DNA of 20,603 nucleotides from an uncultured Saprospiraceae bacterium. Lineage in GTDB: Bacteria > Bacteroidota > Bacteroidia > Chitinophagales > Saprospiraceae. The translations under genes and the position numbers were made by a program. The notes beneath the pieces are model-generated. The model saw nothing but the letters and a program-made list of their open reading frames with translations. It was not told where the DNA came from and did no database searches. Below, one piece after another: positions 1-8,310 of the stretch. How positions within the stretch are numbered: position 1 is the first letter of the stretch; the number at the start of each line of letters is the position of its first letter. The DNA is taken from NCBI GenBank assembly GCA_905479665.1, contig CAJQNM010000816.1:1-20603 (forward strand), in the 5' to 3' direction.

Positions 1-1697
1 TGAATCGCTGGTACAATGACACGAGTTCTGACCGGACTCGCTCTTGGGCACAAGAGTTTATGTCGGTTGCGATATGTCCGGAGTGTGAAGGTCAACGCTT
101 AAAAAAATCGTCACGCTTCTTCAAATTGGGGAATAGAAATATCAGCGAGTTGGCGCAAATGGACCTCCAAGAGCTAGCCGATTTTTTTGCGGTTCTGGAT
201 GCAAAGCTGGACAAACGCCAACGTACGATTGGGGCGGAGGTACTCAAAGAGATAAAAATGCGACTGGGCTTTTTACTACACGTAGGTCTAGATTATCTCT
301 CACTGGACCGGCCCGCCAAAACTCTTTCAGGAGGGGAAAGTCAACGTACTCGGTTGGCAAATCAAATCGGGTCGCAGCTCACGGGGATCACATATATTCT
401 TGATGAGCCGAGTATTGGTTTGCATCAACGTGATAATGATCGCTTGATCAGCTCTTTGAAAGATCTGACCAATATCGGCAACACAGTTTTGGTGGTCGAA
501 CACGACAAAGAGATCATGCTTGCCTCAGACTATCTTATCGATCTCGGTCCGGCAGCAGGTAAGAGAGGTGGGCATGTGGTCGCAGAAGGCGAACCCAAAA
601 AATTTCTCAAAATCAAGGGATCAATCACTGCAGACTACTTGAGTGATCGACTCATGATTCCGATTCCGGTCGAACGACGTAAAGGCAGTGGCAAATTTCT
701 CACACTCACTGGTGCAGAAGGGCACAATCTCAGGAATGTAAATCTTAAGATACCGCTAGGCACTTTCACCTGTGTGACTGGAGTATCAGGTAGTGGAAAA
801 TCTAGTTTGATCAACGAGACGCTGTATCCCATCCTCCGAAAGCACTTTTATAACAGCCGGCAAGATCCTCTTCCCTTCAAGAAGATCACTGGCATCGATG
901 AGCTAGATAAGGTGATCGAAATCGACCAAGCACCGATCGGGCGGACTCCGCGATCCAACCCGGCCACCTACACCGGTGTTTTCACAGATATCAGAAAGCT
1001 ATTTTCCGATATCCCCGAGGCACAAATAAGAGGGTACAAACCGGGCAGGTTTTCATTCAATGTTTCCGGTGGCCGCTGTGAGACTTGCCATGGAGGAGGC
1101 AAACGTGTTATCGAGATGAACTTCCTCCCAGATGTATTGGTGGATTGCGAGGAATGCCTAGGCAAGCGCTACAATCGCGAGACCCTGGAAATCATGTTTA
1201 AGGGTCGATCGATCAGCGATGTGCTTGAAATGCCTGTTTCGGAAGCCTACGAGTTTTTCAAAAACATCCCAAAGATTTACCGCAAATTAAAGACACTCAC
1301 GGATGTCGGGCTGGGTTACATCACTTTGGGGCAACAGGCCACGACGCTCAGCGGAGGAGAAGCTCAGCGGGTGAAACTGGCCGAAGAACTTTCTAAGCGT
1401 GATACGGGAGCCACACTATATATTCTGGATGAGCCGACGACTGGCTTGCATTTTGAAGACATTCAACATCTGCTTGATGTGCTGCATAAACTTGTCGAAA
1501 AGGGCAACACGGTACTGGTCATCGAGCACAATCTAGATGTGATCAAGGTGGCGGATCATGTCATCGACATTGGCCCTGAGGGAGGTGGAAAAGGTGGAAA
1601 GATCGTTGGTCAGGGCACTCCTGAAAAACTCTCGAAACTTAAGAGGAGCTACACGGGCGCATATCTAAAAAAAGAACTCAGTGCGACCCGTGGTTAA
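1..1697 (+). CDS. uvrA: UvrA, excinuclease ABC subunit A (5' end outside window)
   Basis: UvrA is the DNA-damage-recognising ABC ATPase of nucleotide excision repair; it loads UvrB at lesions in the cytoplasm. The frame is open from base 3 through the first in-frame ATG (60), and residues encoded before that ATG (NRWYND..RSWAQEFM) continue the UvrA alignment, so this is the C-terminal part of a longer protein cut by the window edge, not a gene starting at 60. Visible motifs in order: CPECEGQRL; ABC signature LSGGESQR (about 325-348) and Walker B ILDEPS of the first ATPase; Walker A GVSGSGKSS of the second ATPase (about 780-806); zinc module CETC..CEEC (about 1078-1160); second signature LSGGEAQR (about 1348-1371) and Walker B ILDEPT with GLH. 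The last 17 nt overlap the next gene. All key residues of this part are intact. Confidence 0.97.
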   Translation, partial: NRWYNDTSSDRTRSWAQEFMSVAICPECEGQRLKKSSRFFKLGNRNISELAQMDLQELADFFAVLDAKLDKRQRTIGAEVLKEIKMRLGFLLHVGLDYLSLDRPAKTLSGGESQRTRLANQIGSQLTGITYILDEPSIGLHQRDNDRLISSLKDLTNIGNTVLVVEHDKEIMLASDYLIDLGPAAGKRGGHVVAEGEPKKFLKIKGSITADYLSDRLMIPIPVERRKGSGKFLTLTGAEGHNLRNVNLKIPLGTFTCVTGVSGSGKSSLINETLYPILRKHFYNSRQDPLPFKKITGIDELDKVIEIDQAPIGRTPRSNPATYTGVFTDIRKLFSDIPEAQIRGYKPGRFSFNVSGGRCETCHGGGKRVIEMNFLPDVLVDCEECLGKRYNRETLEIMFKGRSISDVLEMPVSEAYEFFKNIPKIYRKLKTLTDVGLGYITLGQQATTLSGGEAQRVKLAEELSKRDTGATLYILDEPTTGLHFEDIQHLLDVLHKLVEKGNTVLVIEHNLDVIKVADHVIDIGPEGGGKGGKIVGQGTPEKLSKLKRSYTGAYLKKELSATRG

Positions 1698-2526
1698 TAT
1701 TTTCGACAGGCCATTGCTGCGGAAATTTGCCGCGACCATGGTTCTGTTGCTGGGTATCTGGCTCCTGTTTGATTTTATCTTCAATCGTACGATCAGCGGC
1801 TGGGAATCAGCATATTGGTTTGAGGTTGTGTACCTCTTACCGCTGCTCTGGTTTGGAGCAAACGCCACTCACAGACAAAGTTTTGCGTTGCCATTTCGTG
1901 GATTGGCAATGGGGTCTTTAAAATGGTACCATTTACTCCTCGTGCTGGCCCTGGCAATGGTGAGCTCCTATGGCATCGATCACCTGATGAGTATGTTGGT
2001 GGGGGTATTTGCGCCCGCGTACATTGTCGGTTCTCTCAACCTGGAAGTCATTGAGCACAGTGCGCCTTGGTTTGTCAACCTCTGGTTGGTGCTTGGAGCA
2101 GCAGTGATTACTCCCTTTATGGAAGAGTTGGTATTTCGGGGTTTGTTGTTTGAGCGTCTTGCCAGAAAGTGGAATACACCTAAAGCGATGCTGATCTCCT
2201 CGCTCATTTTTGGCCTTCTGCATGCGGAAGCCTGGTTAGGAGCGGCACTTTTTGGCTTCTTAATGTGCTTGGTCTACTATCACACCAGAAACTTATGGAT
2301 GCCGATTATACTTCACATAGGCAATAACTTATTGGTCGTTGGCATGATCTACTTTGACAGTGGTAGACAAGTGACACTGCAAGATCTAGGTGAGGGTTTG
2401 CCCTACTATCTTATTTCTCTACTGGTATTGCCAGTGTTGTTTTATTTCATCAAACGATATTATCCAGACAAAGACGCCACCCCTCCCTTCGCTCAGATTC
2501 TGAATTCACATCCTGAATTATCCTAA
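1681..2526 (+). CDS. CPBP-family intramembrane glutamic endopeptidase-like protein
   Basis: Multi-pass membrane protein of the CPBP (Abi/CAAX protease, Rce1-like) family. The three family motifs are present: EELVFR (E148, E149, R153), F177 with H181 in a hydrophobic segment, and H212 xxx N216. These are the expected active-site residues of an intramembrane protease. Several hydrophobic segments (about 20-37, 48-60, 83-97, 132-145, 169-200, 207-225 and 242-258) fit the family. Length of 281 residues is normal. The GTG at 1681 overlaps the uvrA end by 17 nt; the next candidates are GTG 1690 and ATG 1738. The ATG would start inside the first hydrophobic segment, so I prefer the GTG. No Shine-Dalgarno is obvious. 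The substrate cannot be told from sequence; bacterial members have roles from bacteriocin immunity to prenyl-protein-like processing. No bacteriocin genes are nearby. Confidence 0.9.
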   Translation: MRPVVNIFDRPLLRKFAATMVLLLGIWLLFDFIFNRTISGWESAYWFEVVYLLPLLWFGANATHRQSFALPFRGLAMGSLKWYHLLLVLALAMVSSYGIDHLMSMLVGVFAPAYIVGSLNLEVIEHSAPWFVNLWLVLGAAVITPFMEELVFRGLLFERLARKWNTPKAMLISSLIFGLLHAEAWLGAALFGFLMCLVYYHTRNLWMPIILHIGNNLLVVGMIYFDSGRQVTLQDLGEGLPYYLISLLVLPVLFYFIKRYYPDKDATPPFAQILNSHPELS

Positions 2527-2558
2527 CTTAAGGGAGATTAAAGGAGCCGAAAGAAATA

Positions 2559-4106
2559 ATGAAACGATTGGTCAACTCAAGTGTACGTCTTTACCTGGCC
2601 AGCAGGTACAAGAAGTTGGAGCACGCCATTCAGCACCCGATTGTCACCCAGCATGAAGTGCTGGAAAATCTGATCTATAAGGCTTCAGATACTGTTGTTG
2701 GTCGTCGTCATCGCTTCGATCGGATGAAGCGCTATCAGGATTTTCAACGCGAAGTGCCGGTTTGTGAATACAATGAAATCAAGCATCTCATAGACCGGAT
2801 GATGTGCGGTGAACGAGATGTTCTCTGGCCTGGCCAGGTAAAGTGGTACGCAAAATCCTCGGGTACGACTAGTGATCGGAGCAAGTTCATACCGGTGAGC
2901 AAGGAGAGCTTAAAGGACAATCACATCAGTGGGGGTTGGGACGCATTGGCTATCCTCTATCAAAATTATCCCGACGCGAGAGTTTTCGAATATAAGAACC
3001 TGGTGATCACTGGCCGGCTGGATCGGTTTGCTGCATATCCAGATACACGCTATGGAGATGTCTCGGCTATTATGTTTGACCAGATGCCCCTGATCGGCCG
3101 ACCTTTCAGTACCACAGATATGGAAACGGCAAATATCCGAGACTGGGAAGAAAAGATCGAACGAATTGCCGCAATCGCATCAGCCGATCCTGACATTACC
3201 TCGATCGGAGGCGTGCCAACCTGGAATATTGTCTTGTTCAAACGCATACTTGAGATTACGGGCAAGAAACACCTCCAAGAAGTGTGGCCGAATTTGCAAA
3301 TCTACCTTCATGGAGGGGTGAATTTTGAGCCGTATAGACTACTCTTTCAAAAGTTGATTCCCGACCAGAAGAAGATGGTCTATCAAGAAGTGTACAATGC
3401 CTCCGAAGGGTTTTTCGCGAGCCAATTTGACAATGATACTCGGGATATGATGCTTCTGTTGGACAATGGAGTCTTCTATGAATTTATCCCGATGGATGTG
3501 TGGCCAGAACGGAAAGCCATTCCGCTCGAGGAGGTAGAAGTAGGCAAAAATTACTGCATCGTAATTTCAACCAACGGAGGGTTGTGGCGCTATATGCCGG
3601 GAGACACGATTACGTTTACCTCGACCAACCCTTACCGGATCCGAATCACAGGCCGCACCAAACACTTCATCAATGCCTTTGGAGAAGAGGTGATGGTCTC
3701 CGACACCGATCTAGCACTGAGCCGCACCTGCGAACAGCTGGGTGCCGAAATAAAGGACTATACAGTGGCTCCCACATTTTCAGGGGCCGGTGTTGGTGCA
3801 CACGATTGGATGATTGAATTCGTCAATGAACCCCCCTGCCTACATGAGTTTAGTAAAAAGTTGGATCTTGAACTGCAACAGATCAATTCAGACTATGCAG
3901 CAAAGCGACTTGGTGATTTGGCGCTCCAGCCGCTCCAGATGAAAATAGTCCCTGAGGGTACCTTTCAGCGTTGGCTCAAAAGCAAAGGGAAACAGGGTGC
4001 ACAAGTAAAAGTACCACGACTATCTAATAAACGCGATGTCGTCGATGCCCTGCAAAAACAAATAACACCGGTAGCGATACAGGCAAATGGCCTACGAACT
4101 GATTGA
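2559..4106 (+). CDS. GH3-family acyl-adenylate-forming enzyme (bacterial GH3-like)
   Basis: Member of the GH3 fold of the ANL superfamily. In plants these enzymes adenylate a carboxylic acid and join it to an amino acid. The three ATP/AMP-binding motifs are readable: SSGTTSDRSKF (residues 100-110, phosphate loop), YNASEGF (279-285), and YMPGDT (345-350) followed by ITGRTKHFINAFGEE (363-377), which leads into the mobile C-terminal domain. The length of 515 residues is slightly short of plant GH3s (about 580-610) and usual for bacterial ones. An AAGGAG-like sequence at 2541-2546 lies 12 nt before the ATG. The 3' end overlaps the next small gene by 20 nt. Family assignment is solid. The substrate, and whether it makes an amide or another conjugate, is unknown for these bacterial members. 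Confidence 0.93.
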   Translation: MKRLVNSSVRLYLASRYKKLEHAIQHPIVTQHEVLENLIYKASDTVVGRRHRFDRMKRYQDFQREVPVCEYNEIKHLIDRMMCGERDVLWPGQVKWYAKSSGTTSDRSKFIPVSKESLKDNHISGGWDALAILYQNYPDARVFEYKNLVITGRLDRFAAYPDTRYGDVSAIMFDQMPLIGRPFSTTDMETANIRDWEEKIERIAAIASADPDITSIGGVPTWNIVLFKRILEITGKKHLQEVWPNLQIYLHGGVNFEPYRLLFQKLIPDQKKMVYQEVYNASEGFFASQFDNDTRDMMLLLDNGVFYEFIPMDVWPERKAIPLEEVEVGKNYCIVISTNGGLWRYMPGDTITFTSTNPYRIRITGRTKHFINAFGEEVMVSDTDLALSRTCEQLGAEIKDYTVAPTFSGAGVGAHDWMIEFVNEPPCLHEFSKKLDLELQQINSDYAAKRLGDLALQPLQMKIVPEGTFQRWLKSKGKQGAQVKVPRLSNKRDVVDALQKQITPVAIQANGLRTD

Positions 4107-4395
4107 AGAGTTTGAGTTGGATCGATTGCAGACCGAAGATGATCGTACACTTTTCGCTGCTTTTGTACATCGTATAGCGGAGCTGCTTGACGCAAGCCCT
4201 GGGTCACTCTTCAGTATGCTCTATCGACTAGATGTCCGTGAAGAAAAAATCAAGGCAGTTCTGGATCCAACCTATCCGATGCCGCCAGCTGAGGCCATCG
4301 CCAAGTTAGTACTGGAACGGCACGAGCAGCGCATGAGCACGCGCACCAAATATCGGCAAGAGCCGCGAGAGGGTTGGGAGGAGTTTGAAAACTGA
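4087..4395 (+). CDS. Small uncharacterised protein overlapping the GH3-like gene
   Basis: I do not recognise this 102-residue protein. It is charged and predicted helical, with no signal peptide, membrane segment or cysteine pair. Notable stretches are FAAFVHRIAELLDASP (24-39), DPTYPMPP (60-67) and an Arg/Glu-rich tail ending EGWEEFEN. It is judged real because its ATG lies 20 nt inside the GH3-like gene, its stop is 2 nt before the recO ATG, and it fills the gap between two convincing genes in a third frame. This layout suggests translational coupling with the GH3-like gene and possibly a related function, which is inference only. Confidence 0.7.
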   Translation: MAYELIEEFELDRLQTEDDRTLFAAFVHRIAELLDASPGSLFSMLYRLDVREEKIKAVLDPTYPMPPAEAIAKLVLERHEQRMSTRTKYRQEPREGWEEFEN

Positions 4396-4397
4396 CT

Positions 4398-5126
4398 ATG
4401 GTACAAACGGTACAAGGCGTGGTGCTGAGAGCACTAAAATACAGCGAAAGCAGCATCATCTTCGATCTCTACACCCGTCAGCTAGGACTGCAGAGTTTTA
4501 TTGTAAGTGGGGTGCGCAAGGCCAAGTCAAAGATGCCGGCCGGCTTTTTTCAGATCACTTCGCTGCTCGAAATCGTGGCCTATGTGAAGCAGAACGACAG
4601 CTTGAGTAGAGTAAAGGAAGCCAGACCGTCACATCATTATCAAAGAATTCCTTTTGACACGATTCGGAGAAGCATTGCTCTCTTTATAACGGAGATCTTG
4701 CAGAAGAGCGTCAAAGATCAGGAGCCAAACGAAGTGCTCTATAGATTTATCGAAGAGACTTATTTGATGCTTGATCAACTCGAAGACACCCCAAAAAATC
4801 ATCATCTGCTCTTCATGTTGAAGCTATCGCGTCATCTGGGATTTCATCCCCATGGACGATGGCAACCAGAGAAGCCCTATCTGCATCTAGTCAAGGGCAT
4901 TTTTTGCGATCGGTCAGATGGGATCTATACCTTGACTGCCGAAATAAGTGAGAAGATCTCTGATTGTATAGATCAGGACTTTGCCACGGGATCTCAAATA
5001 CCCATGAGCAGAATCCAGCGCCAGCAGATACTAGAAGGCCTTATTCTCTTCTATCGCTATCATTTGGAACATTTTAAGGAAGTGAAAACGCACCAGATTT
5101 TTTCTGAAGTACTTGGCGATGGTTGA
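4398..5126 (+). CDS. recO: DNA repair protein RecO
   Basis: RecO works with RecR to load RecA on SSB-coated single-stranded DNA in the RecF recombination-repair pathway. The N-terminal OB-fold begins with VQGVVLRALKYSESSII, followed by the typical LYTRQLGLQSFIVSGVRKAKSK segment (split here as LYTRQLGLQS and FIVSGVRKAKSK, residues 25-46). A helical domain contains LLFMLKLSRHLGFHPHG. The length of 242 residues is normal. The four-cysteine zinc ribbon seen in many RecO proteins is missing; only two isolated cysteines occur (FCD and DCI), as in other zinc-free RecO branches. The gene starts 2 nt after the preceding stop and has no clear Shine-Dalgarno. It is the second DNA-repair gene in this arm besides uvrA. 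Confidence 0.92.
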   Translation: MVQTVQGVVLRALKYSESSIIFDLYTRQLGLQSFIVSGVRKAKSKMPAGFFQITSLLEIVAYVKQNDSLSRVKEARPSHHYQRIPFDTIRRSIALFITEILQKSVKDQEPNEVLYRFIEETYLMLDQLEDTPKNHHLLFMLKLSRHLGFHPHGRWQPEKPYLHLVKGIFCDRSDGIYTLTAEISEKISDCIDQDFATGSQIPMSRIQRQQILEGLILFYRYHLEHFKEVKTHQIFSEVLGDG

Positions 5127-5168
5127 GCTGATCAGTGACAGGTGTAGTATTTTCGTGACGTAGTTTTG

Positions 5169-7163
5169 ATGTCAAGGAAAGCAAAAATAGAGATCAAGTA
5201 TAAGCGAAAGAAGATGTCGCAGCAGAAATTGCTGGCACTGTTTCAGGCTATGCTCTATCCACGTATGATCGAAGAGCGCATGCTTACGCTTTTGCGGCAA
5301 GGTAAAATAGGCAAGTGGTTTTCGGGAATCGGGCAAGAGGCCATCTCGGTTGGCGCGGTGCAAGCCTTAGAAAGCAACGAATTTATTTTTCCCTTGCATC
5401 GCAATTTAGGAGCATTTACTTCACGTGAAGTGCCACTCGATCGCATGATGGCCCAGTGGCAAGGTAAGCCGTTCGGATATACCAACGGCCGGGATCGTTC
5501 CTTTCATTTCGGAAGTATGGAGCATCATGTTGTCGGGATGATCTCTCATCTCGGTCCACAACTTAGTCTTGCCGCGGGAGCTGCATTGGCTTGTAAGCTC
5601 AATGCGGAGAAAAAGGTTGCGCTGGCTTTTACCGGCGAAGCGGCGACCAGTGAGGGCGAATTTCATGAAGCATTAAATGTGGCTGCCGTTTGGGATCTTC
5701 CGGTCATCTTTATCATCGAGAACAATGGGTATGGTCTTTCTACACCGGTGGAGCAGCAATATCGTTGCAAAAATTTGGCTGATCGGGGCATAGGATATGG
5801 CATGAAAGCCCTCACAATAGATGGCAACAATGTGCTGGAGGTGTACCACACCATAAACCGACTTGCATCAAAATTGCGTAAAAAGCCACGACCTGTGCTG
5901 GTGGAATGTCAAACTTTCCGCATGCGAGGTCACGAAGAGACGTCAGGGACAAAATATGTTCCGCAAGAGCTGATGGAAAAATGGGCATTGAAAGATCCCA
6001 TCGAAAATTATCAGCGCTTTCTTGTCGAGGAAGGGATTCTTTCGGAGGATATGATCGAGTCGATGAGAGCAGACTTGAGTGCGCAAATTGCTGTGGCGGA
6101 AAAATCGGCATTTAGTCAAAATCGGGCGGAGCCGGATCTGACAAAGGAACTAACAGCTGTCATGGTGCCAGAAACGCTGAGTCAGCTAGCACCTCCTCCT
6201 GAAGGCACACGTGAGTTGCGCTTTATCGATGCGATCTCGGAGGGACTCGATCAGGCCATGATAGCAAGCCCGAAACTCATACTCATGGGTCAAGATATAG
6301 CTGACTATGGCGGTGCTTTTAAAGTGACAGCCGGTCTTTTGGATCGATACGGTGCAGAGCGGGTGCGCAACACTCCCCTATGTGAGAGTGCCATCATCGG
6401 CGTGGCTATTGGACTGTCGCTCAAAGGGTATAGCGTCATGGTCGAAATGCAATTTGCAGATTTTGTATCCTGCGGTTTCAATCAGATAGTAAACAATCTG
6501 GCCAAGCTAAATTATCGATGGGGGCAGAGCCCAAATGTCGTGATCAGAATGCCTACTGGAGCAGGAGTGGCAGCGGGACCTTATCATTCCCAAAGCACTG
6601 AAGCCTGGTTTGCGCACACTCCCGGATTGCGGGTGGTTTATCCTTCAAATGCTTACGATGCCAAAGGAATGCTGATGGCGAGTCTCGCATATGCTGGCCC
6701 GGTCATGTTTTTTGAGCACAAATATTTGTATCGATCTCATCAGACCATCGTTCCGGAACAACCGTATGAGCTTTCCCTTAGCACCGGAAAAATAGTGCAG
6801 GAAGGCACCAAGGCGTCCATCATCACCTACGGCATGGGAGTGCATTGGGCACTTACTGCCACTCAGGATCAAGATATCGAGATCGTGGACTTGCGATGTC
6901 TCCAGCCACTGGATTTTGACCTTGTCTCGCAGTCTATCCGAAAAACCAATAGAGCCCTTGTACTTCATGAGGATACCCTGACAGGAGGCATCGGGGGTGA
7001 GGTTGCCGCATGGATTGGAGAGCATCTTTTCGAAGACCTAGATGCACCCGTATTGCGCGTGGGAAGTTTAGATACACCTATACCGCATGCAACTGAACTC
7101 GAACAACAATTTTTGGCTTCAAGGCGCTTACAAGACAAATTGCAGCTCCTTTTGAATTACTAA
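5169..7163 (+). CDS. Fused E1 alpha/beta thiamine-diphosphate 2-oxoacid dehydrogenase (branched-chain type likely)
   Basis: One polypeptide carries both halves of a heterotetramer-type E1 component. Residues about 18-320 are E1 alpha (FSGIGQEAISVG, then the ThDP/Mg region GEAATSEG at 156-163 and ENNGYG at 184-189). A linker covers about 320-347, and E1 beta runs from about 348 to the end (FIDAISEGLDQAM; MGQDIADYGGAFKVT; NTPLCESAIIG; MPTGAGVAAGPYHSQS). E1 decarboxylates a 2-oxoacid and acylates the lipoyl group of E2. Fusions of this type in Bacteroidota are usually annotated as 2-oxoisovalerate dehydrogenase; pyruvate or another 2-oxoacid is not excluded. No E2 or E3 gene lies in the window. 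The start is ambiguous: TTG 5166, ATG 5169 and ATG 5214 are in frame. ATG 5169 is chosen because it keeps the basic KIEIKYKRK stretch before the first helix. The second Gly of the usual GDG/GEG is Ala here. Confidence 0.9.
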   Translation: MSRKAKIEIKYKRKKMSQQKLLALFQAMLYPRMIEERMLTLLRQGKIGKWFSGIGQEAISVGAVQALESNEFIFPLHRNLGAFTSREVPLDRMMAQWQGKPFGYTNGRDRSFHFGSMEHHVVGMISHLGPQLSLAAGAALACKLNAEKKVALAFTGEAATSEGEFHEALNVAAVWDLPVIFIIENNGYGLSTPVEQQYRCKNLADRGIGYGMKALTIDGNNVLEVYHTINRLASKLRKKPRPVLVECQTFRMRGHEETSGTKYVPQELMEKWALKDPIENYQRFLVEEGILSEDMIESMRADLSAQIAVAEKSAFSQNRAEPDLTKELTAVMVPETLSQLAPPPEGTRELRFIDAISEGLDQAMIASPKLILMGQDIADYGGAFKVTAGLLDRYGAERVRNTPLCESAIIGVAIGLSLKGYSVMVEMQFADFVSCGFNQIVNNLAKLNYRWGQSPNVVIRMPTGAGVAAGPYHSQSTEAWFAHTPGLRVVYPSNAYDAKGMLMASLAYAGPVMFFEHKYLYRSHQTIVPEQPYELSLSTGKIVQEGTKASIITYGMGVHWALTATQDQDIEIVDLRCLQPLDFDLVSQSIRKTNRALVLHEDTLTGGIGGEVAAWIGEHLFEDLDAPVLRVGSLDTPIPHATELEQQFLASRRLQDKLQLLLNY

Positions 7164-7190
7164 ATTAAAGAGAAAAATTTCATCTGAAAC

Positions 7191-7595
7191 ATGACCAAAT
7201 TAAAAGAATTGATGTCGGTAAGTGGACTTCCGGGTCTTTACCGAATGGTGGGAAATCGTCAAAATGGCCTCATCGCCGAAGACCTTGATACAGGTAAGCG
7301 TAAATTTTTACCCGTACGCAAGCATCAATTTTCACCACTCGAAACCATTGCTGTCTTCACTCATATGGACTCCATACCGCTCATGGATGTACTGCGAAGG
7401 ATAGATGAGAAAAGCACTGAAATACCCCCGATCAACCCCAACTCTTCGGATGAAGAGCTACGGGCTTATTTTCTCCAAATAATCCCGGATCACGACGACA
7501 GTAGGGTCTTTCCCCGTGACATCAAAAAGATTATCAAGTGGCACTCATTTCTCAGCGAGAGAAATCTGCTTGATCTCAGTGATGAGGAGGAATAG
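7191..7595 (+). CDS. DUF5606-like conserved Bacteroidota protein
   Basis: Protein of 134 residues with the pattern of the DUF5606 family: SGLPGLYRMVGNRQNGLIAE (10-29) forming a predicted beta-rich head, a LETIAVFT.. segment, then a C-terminal helical part with EELRAYFLQIIPDHDDSRVF, DIKKIIKWHSFL and an acidic end. It is soluble, with no signal peptide or membrane segment. The function of the family is not known to me. It lies 27 nt after the E1 gene on the same strand and its TAG stop touches the sigma-factor stop on the other strand with no base between them. Confidence 0.85.
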   Translation: MTKLKELMSVSGLPGLYRMVGNRQNGLIAEDLDTGKRKFLPVRKHQFSPLETIAVFTHMDSIPLMDVLRRIDEKSTEIPPINPNSSDEELRAYFLQIIPDHDDSRVFPRDIKKIIKWHSFLSERNLLDLSDEEE

Positions 7596-8132
7596 CTAGG
7601 AGGCTTTTTCACGCAAGCGAAACAGGTTGTCGTAGCGGCTGTGGATCATATTCTTTAGCTCTTTGCGGGCAAAAAATATGCGACTCTTTACCGTGCCGAG
7701 TGGCAACTCTAGCTCATCTGCTATCTCCTGATACTTAAACCCTTCGTAATGCTTGAGGAAGGGAATCTTCAAGCTATCATCAAGATTAGATACCATTCCG
7801 TTCAGCTCTTTGAGCATGATGTTGGATTCGGCTCCGTTCTTGATTTCTTGATCTCCCGAATTCAGGAAATACATATTGTCGGTAGAATCCATTATGGTAT
7901 TCTTCTTCACCTTCTTACGGTAGTTGTTGATGAAGATATTTTTCATGATCGTAAATAACCAAGCTTTGAAGTTGGTGCCATAGCGAAACTTCTCCTTGTT
8001 ATTGAGCGCTCGAAAAGCAGTTTCTTGGTATAGATCCCTCGAGTCTTCCACGTTTTTGGTCAGGTTGTATGCAAAAGAGTGCAAGACGGAGGACAATTGT
8101 GCAAAGCGGTCTTCAAATTCAATTGTGGACAT
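7596..8132 (-). CDS. ECF-type RNA polymerase sigma factor (sigma-70 family)
   Basis: A 178-residue two-domain sigma factor. Region 2 spans about residues 14-78 (DLYQETAFRA at 33-42, then FKAWLFTIMKNIFINNYRK for core binding and -10 recognition). Region 4 spans about 114-165, with the helix-turn-helix YQEIADELELPLGTVKSRIFFARKEL split at 134-147 and 148-159. No region 1.1 or 3 is present, which places it in group 4 (extracytoplasmic function). No anti-sigma or membrane sensor gene adjoins it, so its control is not evident. It is probably transcribed alone from the AT-rich region to its right. A stop-to-stop junction with the DUF5606-like gene leaves no room for a separate terminator. Confidence 0.93.
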   Translation of the reverse strand: MSTIEFEDRFAQLSSVLHSFAYNLTKNVEDSRDLYQETAFRALNNKEKFRYGTNFKAWLFTIMKNIFINNYRKKVKKNTIMDSTDNMYFLNSGDQEIKNGAESNIMLKELNGMVSNLDDSLKIPFLKHYEGFKYQEIADELELPLGTVKSRIFFARKELKNMIHSRYDNLFRLREKAS

Positions 8133-8153
8133 AGTCTATCTGTTTTGACACGT

Positions 8154-8184
8154 CTAAATTACAACTTTGTTTAAGTATAATCAA
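8154..8184 (-). promoter_or_regulatory. Candidate promoter of the sigma-factor gene
   Basis: On the - strand, TTG (8184-8182), 20 nt, then TAATTTAG (8161-8154), followed by 21 nt to the ATG. This approximates the Bacteroidota pattern TTG-N19to21-TAnnTTTG with one mismatch in the -7 box. The rest of the gap 8133-8310 is AT-rich and contains no reading frame I would call. An imperfect hairpin (ATGAA..TTCAT, about 8275-8299) sits downstream of the permease stop and might act as a weak terminator. Confidence 0.3.
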
Positions 8185-8310
8185 GCTAAAACTTGAACAA
8201 AAATTCAGTATAGCTGATAATAGCGTTAAAAGTATATTAAAATAGTATCGTAATAAACTGATAATCAATAAAATATGAATTTCAAACCAAATTTCATAAA
8301 TAATTGAAAA

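Noticed and set aside
60..62. ATG at 60 as the start of uvrA
   Set aside because: The frame is open upstream to base 3 and the encoded residues match the UvrA alignment; the gene begins outside the window.
1681..2526. CPBP protease as part of a bacteriocin immunity or defence cassette
   Set aside because: No peptide precursor, exporter or defence gene nearby; neighbours are housekeeping genes.
5128..5135. Palindrome CTGATCAG after recO
   Set aside because: Eight bases with no T-run or larger stem; expected by chance.
5123..5155. Possible promoter (TTG, 22 nt, TATTTTCG) before the E1 gene
   Set aside because: The -7 box has a mismatch and the spacing is long; it overlaps the recO stop. Not strong enough to list.
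7596..8132. Sigma/anti-sigma pair
   Set aside because: No FecR-like or zinc anti-sigma gene adjoins; the flanking genes are DUF5606-like and an Lpt permease.
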